A stretch of 7,732 nt of DNA from Bacillota bacterium (GCA_003242675.1 QGVE01000123.1:1-7732); one strand, 5' to 3'. Counted from the stretch's first letter, positions 1 to 6,347 are shown. Translations and numbers: made by a program. Notes: generated by a model from the letters alone, not told the origin.

Positions 1-114
1 GGCGTGTGGGCGGCCCTGCCCTCAATTGACCCCGGGTTGTCTCCCCCCCGCCGGCGCGGGGGGCCGGGGGTGTGGGGGCCGCCTGACACCGGGCCGGCGG
101 CCGCCAAGGGGGGG

Positions 115-157
115 GGCAGTGGCGGGAGCGACTCGGGTTCTGGCTCCCGCCACTGCC
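115..157. terminator. Perfect 15-bp inverted repeat, possible terminator
   Basis: The arms 115-129 (GGCAGTGGCGGGAGC) and 143-157 are exact reverse complements around a 13-nt loop. The stem can be lengthened by G-U pairs on its outer side. No clear T-run follows on either strand: the plus side continues TTCATCATG and the minus side continues into a run of C. It is therefore a strong RNA hairpin, but not a textbook intrinsic terminator. It may act together with the hairpin at 182-206 to end transcripts from one or both sides. Confidence 0.45.
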
Positions 158-181
158 TTCATCATGCGCCCAGTCAAGCCT

Positions 182-210
182 GAACCCCGGCCCGCGGCCG
201 GGGTTCTTGT
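182..210 (+). terminator. Rho-independent-type terminator hairpin
   Basis: The arms GAACCCCGGCC (182-192) and GGCCGGGGTTC (196-206) are perfect reverse complements around a 3-nt loop. On the plus strand TTGT follows, a short T-rich tail typical of intrinsic terminators in GC-rich Firmicutes. On the minus strand the hairpin lies about 44 nt past the stop of the tiny ORF at 250-333 and some 310 nt past the acyl-CoA dehydrogenase stop, so it could also end the minus-strand operon. Which transcript it serves cannot be settled from the window. Confidence 0.6.
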
Positions 211-249
211 CGCAAGACGCCCTTTCGGGATCACGGCCAGGGGGTAATG

Positions 250-333
250 TCACACTTCAGCGGCAGCCCGAGCTGCCCCCGTCCCGAGGGCCACGAGCAC
301 CAGGCACGCCGCCAATACCAGCCGTCGCCGCAC
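250..333 (-). CDS. Possible 27-residue secreted peptide or signal-peptide remnant
   Basis: I do not recognise this tiny ORF. A GTG at 333 is preceded by a perfect AGGAGGT (341-347) with 7-nt spacing, and a TGA ends the frame at 250-252. The peptide has the plan of a signal peptide: a basic start (MRRRLVL), a hydrophobic stretch (LVLAACLVLVALGTGA), then A-R-A-A-A-E-V at the C-terminus with an AxA-type cleavage site. Cleavage would leave only a few residues. An in-frame ATG at 369 would give 39 residues but has a poorer ribosome site. Third-position G/C is about 74 percent, lower than in the neighbouring genes, so it may be the 5' remnant of a decayed secreted-protein gene. It could instead encode a small exported signal peptide of the Phr kind, but no Rap-like partner gene is visible here. 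Confidence 0.35.
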   Translation of the reverse strand: MRRRLVLAACLVLVALGTGAARAAAEV

Positions 334-386
334 TTCCCGGACCTCCTGTAACCGCGGCCCTGACACCATCCCTGCCCACTCCCCGT

Positions 387-516
387 CCCACCGCCCGCTT
401 CTCACCGCTCACCGCTCAATGCCCACGCTCACCGCCCACATCTCACCGCTCACCGCTCACGGCCCACCGCCCACCGCTCACCGCTCTATGCTCACCGCCC
501 ACATCTCACCGCTCAA
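387..516. repeat. Degenerate CTCACCG-type tandem repeat
   Basis: The tract is built from variants of CACCGCTCA and CACCGCCCA repeated in a loose 7-9 nt period. A higher-order copy is also visible: an exact 26-bp block occurs at 427-452 and again at 490-515, 63 bp apart. On the minus strand this reads as GGTGAGC/GGTGGGC and forms the start of the 3' flank of the acyl-CoA dehydrogenase gene, whose stop codon is at 518-520. The short unit and the lack of unique spacers exclude CRISPR. Replication slippage is the likely origin. Confidence 0.75.
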
Positions 517-517
517 A

Positions 518-1663
518 TCAGTCGCGCAGCAGCGCCCGGGAGATGACCAGCCGCTGGATCTCGCTGGTGCCCTCGTACAGCTGCGTGATCTTCGCCTCCC
601 GCATCAGCCGCTCCACACGGTACTCCTGCATGTACCCGTACCCGCCGTGGATCTGCACGGCCTCCACCGTGTGCTTCATCGCCACCTCCGAGGCGAAGAG
701 CTTGGCCATCGAGATCTCCTTCGTCGCCCGGACCCCCTGCTGCATGAGGAAGGCGGCGCGGTAGAGCAAGAGGCGCGCCGCCTCCAGCTCGGTGGCCATG
801 TCCGCGATCTTCCACGCGATGGCCTGGTGCTCGGCGATGGGCTTGCCGAACGTGTGCCGCTCCTTGGCGAACTTGATGGAATCCTCCAGGGCCGCCTGCG
901 TGATGCCCACCGCCTGCGCGGCGATGCCGATCCGGCCCCGGTCCAGGATCGTCATGGCGATCTTAAACCCCTCGCCCTCCCGGCCCAGGAGCTGCGAGGC
1001 GGGGATGCGGCAGTCCTCAAAGTACAGCGAGGTCGTGTGCGAGGCGTGCAGGCCCATCTTCTCCATGGGCTTGCTCACGGTGAAGCCGGGGGTGCCGGCC
1101 TCCACCAGGAAGGCGGAGATCCCCCGGTGGCCCACCGACGGGTCGGGGTTGGTCCGGGCGAAGACCACGTAGAGCCCGGCCACGCCGCCGTTGGTGATGA
1201 AGGTCTTCTCGCCGTTCAGGACGTAGTAGTCGCCGTCCCGGATCGCCGTGGTGCGGATGGCGGCCGCGTCCGAACCTGCGCCCGGCTCGGTGAGGGCGTA
1301 GGCCCCCAGGATCTCGCCCCGGGTGAGGCGCGGCAGGTACTTCTGCTTCTGCTCCTCCGTGCCGAAGAGGTAGATGGCCTCGGAGTGCAGCGAGCAGTGC
1401 ACCTCGTAGATCACCGCGGTGACGGCGCACGCCCGGGCCAGCTCCTCGATGACGATGGCGTAGCTCACCCAGTCCATGCCGCCGCCCCAGGGCTCCGGCA
1501 GGTGCATGTTCAGGTAGCCGTTCTCGGCCAGGAGCTTGAAGTTGGGCCACGGGAACTCGTGCTTGCGGTTGAACTCGGCCGAGCGCGGCGCGATCTCCTT
1601 CTCCGCCAGCTCCCGGATCGCCTGGCGCACCATGTTCTGCTCTTCGGTCAGGAAGAAGTTCAC
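518..1663 (-). CDS. Acyl-CoA dehydrogenase (short-chain/butyryl- or isobutyryl-CoA type)
   Basis: This 381-residue FAD flavoprotein would catalyse alpha,beta-dehydrogenation of a CoA thioester and pass electrons to electron-transferring flavoprotein in the cytoplasm. The length is typical of the family. Signature 1 appears as A-L-T-E-P-G-A-G-S-D (residues 123-132), the flavin-contacting ITNG is at 156-159, and the C-terminal signature contains QIHGGYGY followed by QLYEGTSEIQR. Glu364 in that last motif sits at the catalytic-base position of short- and medium-chain enzymes, unlike isovaleryl-CoA dehydrogenase, where the base lies elsewhere. GTG 1663 is chosen because GAGGAGG (1672-1678) lies 8 nt upstream and the protein then begins at the usual family N-terminus (NFFLTEEQ); the frame runs further upstream into meaB. 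It starts 37 nt after the meaB stop, so it is the last large gene of the mutase operon. That position suggests butyryl-CoA or isobutyryl-CoA as substrate, but the sequence alone does not decide. Confidence 0.93.
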   Translation of the reverse strand: MNFFLTEEQNMVRQAIRELAEKEIAPRSAEFNRKHEFPWPNFKLLAENGYLNMHLPEPWGGGMDWVSYAIVIEELARACAVTAVIYEVHCSLHSEAIYLFGTEEQKQKYLPRLTRGEILGAYALTEPGAGSDAAAIRTTAIRDGDYYVLNGEKTFITNGGVAGLYVVFARTNPDPSVGHRGISAFLVEAGTPGFTVSKPMEKMGLHASHTTSLYFEDCRIPASQLLGREGEGFKIAMTILDRGRIGIAAQAVGITQAALEDSIKFAKERHTFGKPIAEHQAIAWKIADMATELEAARLLLYRAAFLMQQGVRATKEISMAKLFASEVAMKHTVEAVQIHGGYGYMQEYRVERLMREAKITQLYEGTSEIQRLVISRALLRD

Positions 1664-1700
1664 GGCTCCTGCCTCCTCGTCTGTCGTTTCCCCCGGAAAC

Positions 1701-2858
1701 TCACCGGCCCCAGTGGTTGCGCATGATCTCGTCCGCCGCGGTGAAGGGGTCCAGCCGCCGCTCCGCCACCTTCCGGACCAGTTCCTCAAAGTCTCCGGCG
1801 GCCAGGGCCCGCTCCAGCATCGCCCGGGCGGCCCGCTGCCCCACCAGCTCCTGGAGCCGCTGGGCCGCATCCTGGTGCCGGCGGGCCTCCCAGCGGCCGG
1901 TCTCCTTCAGGAAGGCCAGGTGCTCGTCCAGCCGGTCCACCACCGCGGCCACGCCTTGCCCGTCCTTGGCGACCGTCTTCAGCACCGGCGGCCGCCAGGA
2001 GATGTCCCCGGGCCTGGCCGTGCCGTGCCGCTCGGCCGCGTGCGCCGCGGCGCGCGTCAGGAAGCGGGCCGCTTGCCGCACCTCGTCCGCGCGATGATGG
2101 CCGGTGCGGTCCAGCCGGCGAAGGGCCTCGTCCGCGCCCGGCGGCAGGGCCGCGCCTTCCCCTGCGCCTTCCGCCGGCCACCGGTTGATGCCCGGCCGGC
2201 CCATGTGGCCCAGGTCCAGCATCATCTCGATCTCGGTCACCGTGCGGTCGGCCCCGTCCCGGTCCGCCTTGTTGCAGACGAACACGTCGCCGATCTCGAG
2301 GATCCCGGCCTTGATCGCCTGGATCTCATCGCCCAGGCCGGGAACCACCACGACGCAGGTGGTGTGCGCCAGGCCCATGATCTCGACCTCTGACTGGCCG
2401 GCCCCCACCGTCTCCACCAGGATCACGTCGAAGCCGAAGGCGTCCAGCACCGACACGACCTCGCCCGTCGCCGGCGAGAGGCCGCCCAGGTGGCCCCGTG
2501 CCGCCAGCGACCGCATGAAGACGCCGGGGTCGGTCAGGGTCTGCTGCATGCGGATCCGGTCGCCGAGGATCGCCCCCCCGGAGAAGGGGCTGGTCGGGTC
2601 CACCGCCACGATCGCCACCGTCCGGCCGCGGGCGCGCTCTTCGGCGGCCAGCCTGTCCACCAGGGTGGACTTCCCCGCGCCGGGGGGGCCGGTGATGCCC
2701 ACCACATGCGCCCGCCCGGTCAGCGGGTAGACCAGGCGGAGGAGCGCCGGCGCCTCCTCGGCCCCGTTCTCGATCCAGGTGATCGCCCGCGCCAGGGCCC
2801 GCCGGTCCCCTGACCGGAGGCGGTCGAATAGCTCAGCAGCCCGGTCTTCCGGCCTCAT
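1701..2858 (-). CDS. meaB: MeaB/ArgK-family GTPase, chaperone of the B12-dependent acyl-CoA mutase
   Basis: The 385-residue protein is a G3E-type P-loop GTPase. Proteins of this group gate loading of adenosylcobalamin into methylmalonyl- or isobutyryl-CoA mutase and protect the enzyme from inactivation. Visible motifs are Walker A GPPGAGKST (57-65), the family-typical DPTSPFSGGAILGDR (87-101), ETVGAGQSE (149-157) and NKAD (196-199). Family members are usually about 330 residues. The excess here is an insert of roughly 70 residues (about 217-287), rich in Ala, Gly and Arg, between the G4 region and the conserved WRPPVLKTVA (288-297). The C-terminal helical dimerisation part follows. The ATG at 2858 overlaps the TGA of the upstream small-subunit gene (ATGA), implying translational coupling. 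The order large subunit, B12 subunit, G-protein reproduces, as separate genes, the modules fused in IcmF. The family call is firm; the partner is inferred from linkage. Confidence 0.95.
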   Translation of the reverse strand: MRPEDRAAELFDRLRSGDRRALARAITWIENGAEEAPALLRLVYPLTGRAHVVGITGPPGAGKSTLVDRLAAEERARGRTVAIVAVDPTSPFSGGAILGDRIRMQQTLTDPGVFMRSLAARGHLGGLSPATGEVVSVLDAFGFDVILVETVGAGQSEVEIMGLAHTTCVVVVPGLGDEIQAIKAGILEIGDVFVCNKADRDGADRTVTEIEMMLDLGHMGRPGINRWPAEGAGEGAALPPGADEALRRLDRTGHHRADEVRQAARFLTRAAAHAAERHGTARPGDISWRPPVLKTVAKDGQGVAAVVDRLDEHLAFLKETGRWEARRHQDAAQRLQELVGQRAARAMLERALAAGDFEELVRKVAERRLDPFTAADEIMRNHWGR

Positions 2859-3262
2859 CGCTTCACGTTCTCCCTCGTGTACCGAATGATCTCCTCGAGG
2901 TCCGACCCGGGGCCGAACACCCGGGCGACGCCGGCCTCCAGCAGGGCGGGCACCTCGTCCTCGGGGATGATGCCGCCGGCCAGGATGAGCACGTCGTCCA
3001 CCCCCTGCTCCCGGAGCAGCTGGATCAGCTGCGGGATCAGCACCCCGTGTGCCCCGGCGAGCGAGGAGATCGCGATCACATCCACGTCCTCCTGGACCGC
3101 CGCCGCGGCCACGGCCTCCGGCCGCTGGTAGAGCCCGGTGTAGATCACCTCGAACCCGGCGTCCCGATAGGCCCGGGCGATGACCTTCGCCCCCCGGTCG
3201 TGGGCGTCCAGCCCCAGCTTCGCGACAAGCACCCTGATCCTGCGTCCGGCTGCCGCTTCCAC
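2855..3262 (-). CDS. B12-binding small subunit of acyl-CoA mutase (IcmB/McmA2 type)
   Basis: This 135-residue protein is a stand-alone cobalamin-binding domain that completes the split mutase with the large subunit encoded 27 nt upstream. The B12 signature DxHxxG is present as D19-A-H-D-R-G24, where His21 is the lower axial cobalt ligand. The usual Ser-Ser-Leu follows at 66-68, and the Gly-Gly turn of LAGGIIP (94-100) contacts the nucleotide tail. The length matches the isobutyryl-CoA mutase small subunit (about 136 residues) and the archaeal-type split methylmalonyl-CoA mutase alpha subunit, so size does not discriminate. GTG 3262 is chosen because GGAGGGG (3271-3277) lies 8 nt upstream; an ATG at 3279 is out of frame. 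The stop overlaps the meaB start. The isobutyryl-CoA assignment depends on pocket residues in the partner subunit. Confidence 0.93.
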   Translation of the reverse strand: MEAAAGRRIRVLVAKLGLDAHDRGAKVIARAYRDAGFEVIYTGLYQRPEAVAAAAVQEDVDVIAISSLAGAHGVLIPQLIQLLREQGVDDVLILAGGIIPEDEVPALLEAGVARVFGPGSDLEEIIRYTRENVKR

Positions 3263-3289
3263 TTCCGCTTCCCCTCCATCGTCCCCCGA

Positions 3290-4894
<1,605 letters not shown>

Positions 4895-4970
4895 GGGCCA
4901 CCCTCCCCCCAAAATTCAGCGTCGCTTCACACCGATTCGCCTTTTCTGCCTATTCCTCCTGCTTCCCACT
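4895..4970 (-). other. Short leader between the Ala/Pro-rich gene and the mutase operon
   Basis: The 76 nt between the upstream minus-strand stop and the mutase start contain the mutase ribosome site (4902-4906) and a second AGGAGGA-like stretch near 4953-4959 with no usable start behind it. I see no convincing -35/-10 pair, no hairpin terminator and no cobalamin-riboswitch B12 box. The mutase operon may therefore be read through from the upstream genes, or use a promoter that I cannot recognise. Confidence 0.4.
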
Positions 4971-5402
4971 TTACGCGCGCGCATCTCCGCCCAGCACCCG
5001 CCGGGTTCCGCCCGGGCGCACCACGACGGCGTCCGCGGGACCCGACCGCACCACCACGCCGGCACCGCTGCCCGGACGAACGACCACGGTGCCGGCGCTC
5101 CAGGGCCCCGGGCCAGAGGCATCCGCGCCGCCCGCGTGCCCGTGCGGGCCCGGGCCCACGCCCCCAAAGCGCTCGGACCGGCGCGGGCGGCGGCGGTTGG
5201 GCGCCAGGCCCACGGCAAAGGCGGCCAGGGCCGCCGCCGGGTTGAGGGCGGGGTTGAACAGCACCAGGCCCGGCGCCAGCGCGGCGAGGGCGGCCTCCGG
5301 CCGCAGCGCCGCCAGTGCGCAGATGGGGCAGAGCGCCGCCAGCTGGACGACCGGATCGAAAAACACGTCTTCGGGCGTCGTGAGATCGAACCTGTGGCGC
5401 AC
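4971..5402 (-). CDS. Ala/Pro-rich tandem paralogue A with C-terminal VVVR repeats, unknown function
   Basis: I do not recognise this 143-residue protein. Residues 13-69 form the core shared with the two genes upstream of it (5498-5770 and 5836-6249), aligning without gaps: FFDPVVQLAALCPICALAAL, then a second half containing LFNPALNPAAALAAF. In this copy the core has Cys25 and Cys28 as a CPIC pair, absent from the other two. After a basic patch (NRRRPRRSERF, 69-79) and a Gly/Pro/His-rich linker, the C-terminus carries three copies of VVVR at exact ten-residue spacing (106-109, 116-119, 126-129), which looks like short beta strands with glycine turns. No signal peptide is seen. GTG 5402 is the only in-frame start near the perfect AAGGAGGT at 5414-5421, though the 11-nt spacing is long. 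A surface or spore-coat role is a guess from composition and context. Confidence 0.75.
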   Translation of the reverse strand: MRHRFDLTTPEDVFFDPVVQLAALCPICALAALRPEAALAALAPGLVLFNPALNPAAALAAFAVGLAPNRRRPRRSERFGGVGPGPHGHAGGADASGPGPWSAGTVVVRPGSGAGVVVRSGPADAVVVRPGGTRRVLGGDARA

Positions 5403-5432
5403 GGCGCGTCGCGACCTCCTTTCCGGAACAGC

Positions 5433-5459
5433 AAACGGGGGCTTCCCGCCCCCGTTTTG
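5433..5459. terminator. Bidirectional terminator or attenuator hairpin between paralogues A and B
   Basis: AAACGGGGGC (5433-5442) and GCCCCCGTTT (5448-5457) are exact reverse complements around the 5-nt loop TTCCC. The plus side ends in TTTTGT. The minus side ends in GTTTGCTGTT, a weaker T-rich tail. It lies 40 nt past the stop of the minus-strand gene at 5498-5770 and just before the ribosome site of the gene at 4971-5402. It probably ends or attenuates transcription between these two co-directional paralogues. Confidence 0.7.
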
Positions 5460-5468
5460 TACGGTATG
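5460..5468 (-). promoter_or_regulatory. Sigma-K/E-like -10 motif upstream of paralogue A
   Basis: On the minus strand positions 5468 to 5460 read CATACCGTA, a full match to the mother-cell sigma-K -10 consensus CATAnnnTA. No matching -35 (AC-type) is visible 16-17 nt upstream. Transcription from here would begin close to the hairpin at 5433-5457, leaving a structured leader. The motif is short and the assignment is tentative. Confidence 0.3.
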
Positions 5469-5497
5469 CATGTGGTCGCCGGCCTGCCCCTCCGGCT

Positions 5498-5770
5498 TCA
5501 GCAGCACGGCTTGCCGAAGAACGGCTTGCCGAAAAACTTCCCGCCCAGGCCTCCCGTCAGGGCCAGCGTGGGCGCGGCGGCCGGGTTGAACGCCAGGAAC
5601 GCCGCCCGCGGATTGATGGCCGGGTTGAAGATGCCCAGCACGGGGCTCTTGGCCGCCAGCGCCGCCGCCGGGGAGAAGGCGGCCAGCGAGGCCAGCTTGC
5701 TGAACGGGGCCAGGTCTACGGCCGGGTTGAAGAAAACCTGATCCGGCGCGTCGAACCCGCCAAAATGCAT
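5498..5770 (-). CDS. Ala/Pro/Phe-rich tandem paralogue B with FFGKP tail, unknown function
   Basis: I do not recognise this 90-residue protein. It is almost entirely the shared core (residues 12-68): FFNPAVDLAPFSKLASLAAF, then SPAAALAAKSPV and FNPAINPRAAFLAFNPAAAP, so Asn-Pro-Ala or Ser-Pro-Ala recurs within a hydrophobic stretch. The tail is LGGKFFGKPFFGKPCC, a repeated FFGKP ending in two cysteines, and it is encoded by an exact-period 15-bp duplication (5506-5535). No signal peptide or clean transmembrane helix is present; the prolines break every hydrophobic run. The ATG at 5770 has GGAGG about 10 nt upstream. It follows the paralogue at 5836-6249 by 65 nt and precedes the hairpin at 5433-5459. 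The terminal CysCys suggests disulfide or metal-linked cross-linking, as in structural surface proteins, but that is inference. Confidence 0.78.
   Translation of the reverse strand: MHFGGFDAPDQVFFNPAVDLAPFSKLASLAAFSPAAALAAKSPVLGIFNPAINPRAAFLAFNPAAAPTLALTGGLGGKFFGKPFFGKPCC
5506..5535. repeat. 15-bp tandem duplication in the tail of paralogue B
   Basis: ACGGCTTGCCGAAGA (5506-5520) is followed directly by ACGGCTTGCCGAAAA (5521-5535), differing at one base. It encodes the two FFGKP units at the C-terminus of paralogue B. A related CTTGCCGAAAGGC occurs at the 3' end of paralogue C (about 5848-5860), so the tail motif looks ancestral and was expanded in B. Confidence 0.85.
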
Positions 5771-6045
5771 GCGGGGTTTCCCTCCTGACCGGAAGCGGGG
5801 GAGCCCTTCGACTCCCCTGCCTGCTGTCCGGTTGGTCAGATGCCAAACTTGCCGAAAGGCTTGCCCTTGCCGGTGAGCGCCAGCGTGGGCGCTGCGCCCG
5901 GGTTAAACTGCAGGAACGCAGCCGCGGGGTTGATGGCCGGGTTGAAGAAGGCCAGCACCGGGCTCTTGGCCGCCAGCGCCGCGGCCGGGGAGAAGGCGGC
6001 CAGCGAGGCCAGCTTGCTGAACGGGGCCAGGTCTACGGCCGGGTT
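5561..6045. repeat. Direct repeat: duplicated core of paralogues B and C
   Basis: Positions 5561-5728 and 5878-6045 align at a constant offset of 317 bp without gaps. Within this, 5643-5728 and 5960-6045 (86 bp) differ at a single position. The rest diverges more, mostly at silent sites. The patchy identity points to recent duplication or to gene conversion limited to the conserved N-terminal half of the core. Confidence 0.9.
5795..5820. other. Hairpin between paralogues C and B
   Basis: GCGGGGGAG (5795-5803) pairs with CTCCCCTGC (5812-5820), with one G-U pair and an 8-nt loop. It sits in the 65-nt gap after the minus-strand gene ending at 5836 and before the gene starting at 5770. No T-run follows on the minus strand, so it is more likely an RNA stability or partial-attenuation element between two co-transcribed genes than a full terminator. 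Confidence 0.5.
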
Positions 6046-6249
6046 CTTGAACACCTGCCCGGGGACGCTCTTGCCGCCAAAGCTGAACGGGAACGGGAAG
6101 AACCCCTTCTTATCGAAGAAGTCCTTCTTATCCACCTTGTCGGTCACCCCGGCGGTGGGGAACGTCTTCGGGCAGCTTACCGTAACCACCGGCCGCGAGA
6201 CGTCAACGGGGCAGGCGGTCGATGTGACGACCCGCGATTTGTGGGACAC
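5836..6249 (-). CDS. Tandem paralogue C with Cys/Lys-containing N-terminal extension, unknown function
   Basis: I do not recognise this 137-residue protein. Residues 66-122 are the shared core, nearly identical to paralogue B: VFKNPAVDLAPFSKLASLAA, then SPAAALAAKSPV and FFNPAINPAAAFLQFNPGAAP. Ahead of it is a unique 65-residue region with two cysteines (Cys13 in STACPVD, Cys26 in VSCPKTF), then a charged and aromatic stretch, DKVDKKDFFDKKGFFPFPFSF. The tail is GKGKPFGKFGI, related to the FFGKP tail of B. GTG 6249 is chosen because GGAAGGGGG (6257-6265) lies 7 nt upstream; upstream in-frame GTGs would add up to 14 residues without a good ribosome site. It is the first gene of the cluster, with a possible sporulation-type promoter at 6318-6345. 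The DNA for the extension is visibly less GC-rich than the neighbouring genes. Its role is unknown; a structural surface or spore-coat protein is one possibility. Confidence 0.75.
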   Translation of the reverse strand: MSHKSRVVTSTACPVDVSRPVVTVSCPKTFPTAGVTDKVDKKDFFDKKGFFPFPFSFGGKSVPGQVFKNPAVDLAPFSKLASLAAFSPAAALAAKSPVLAFFNPAINPAAAFLQFNPGAAPTLALTGKGKPFGKFGI

Positions 6250-6317
6250 GAAGCAACCCCCTTCCGATTTGTACAGAGGGATGAGCACCACCGCGAGGGT
6301 GGAACGTCTCCGCTCTC

Positions 6318-6345
6318 AGCTTATGTAACCGTTTGGCAGGCGGTT
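6318..6345 (-). promoter_or_regulatory. Candidate sigma-K/E-type promoter of the tandem paralogue cluster
   Basis: On the minus strand AACC (6345-6342) is followed by a 16-nt spacer and CATAAGCT (6325-6318). This fits the mother-cell sporulation pattern (AC-type -35, 16-nt spacing, -10 CATAnnnTA for sigma-K or CATAnnnT for sigma-E), with one mismatch at the last sigma-K position. The start codon of paralogue C lies about 70 nt downstream. The -35 overlaps the stop codon of the preceding GNAT gene. The site is also spanned by a dyad, GTAACCG-N9-CGGTTAC (6325-6347), so the elements may compete or act together. Confidence 0.35.
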
Positions 6346-6347
6346 AC
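6325..6347. other. Dyad GTAACCG-N9-CGGTTAC, operator or short terminator stem
   Basis: The 7-bp arms (6325-6331 and 6341-6347) are perfect reverse complements with a 9-nt spacer. The dyad begins inside the stop codon of the minus-strand GNAT gene and covers the candidate promoter of the next operon. No T-run follows on the minus strand. Read as DNA it could be an operator; read as RNA it is a weak hairpin at the end of the GNAT transcript. Confidence 0.4.

Larger units (their letters stand above)
1..517. other. Intergenic region with hairpins, G-runs and a tandem repeat
   Basis: No open frame here has the codon bias of the neighbouring genes or a recognisable protein. The stretch holds a GC-only hairpin (44-51 paired with 56-63), runs of G on the plus strand (58-63, 66-70, 74-78, 108-116), a perfect 15-bp inverted repeat (115-129 with 143-157), a perfect 11-bp hairpin (182-192 with 196-206), a possible tiny secreted-peptide ORF on the minus strand (250-333), and a CTCACCG-type repeat (about 387-516). 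It lies downstream of the minus-strand operon. If a plus-strand gene ends just outside the window, the region separates convergent transcripts. That would fit the concentration of terminator-like hairpins, but the upstream gene is not visible. Confidence 0.6.

Noticed and set aside
387..516. CRISPR array
   Set aside because: The units are 7-9 nt and contiguous, without spacers of uniform length and without cas genes.
419..1726. Long plus-strand open frame opposite the acyl-CoA dehydrogenase
   Set aside because: It is the antisense shadow of a clear dehydrogenase gene; the predicted protein is His/Leu/Arg-rich with no family motifs and it runs through the CTCACCG repeat.
4895..4990. Cobalamin riboswitch ahead of the B12-dependent mutase
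   Set aside because: No B12 box or ordered conserved riboswitch core is present. Some GGGAA and GGTG words occur but not in the required arrangement.
4916..5434. 172-codon minus-strand frame overlapping paralogue A
   Set aside because: It is an Arg/Ser/Pro-rich shadow in another frame; only the 4971-5402 frame aligns with the sister proteins.
5403..5846. N-terminal extension of paralogue A to about 290 residues
   Set aside because: The extension overlaps paralogue B in another frame and crosses the terminator hairpin, whereas a perfect AAGGAGGT precedes GTG 5402.
5561..6045. Mobile element or insertion-sequence remnant as the source of the direct repeat
   Set aside because: The repeated DNA is coding and in frame in both genes, with no transposase, terminal inverted repeats or target duplications.
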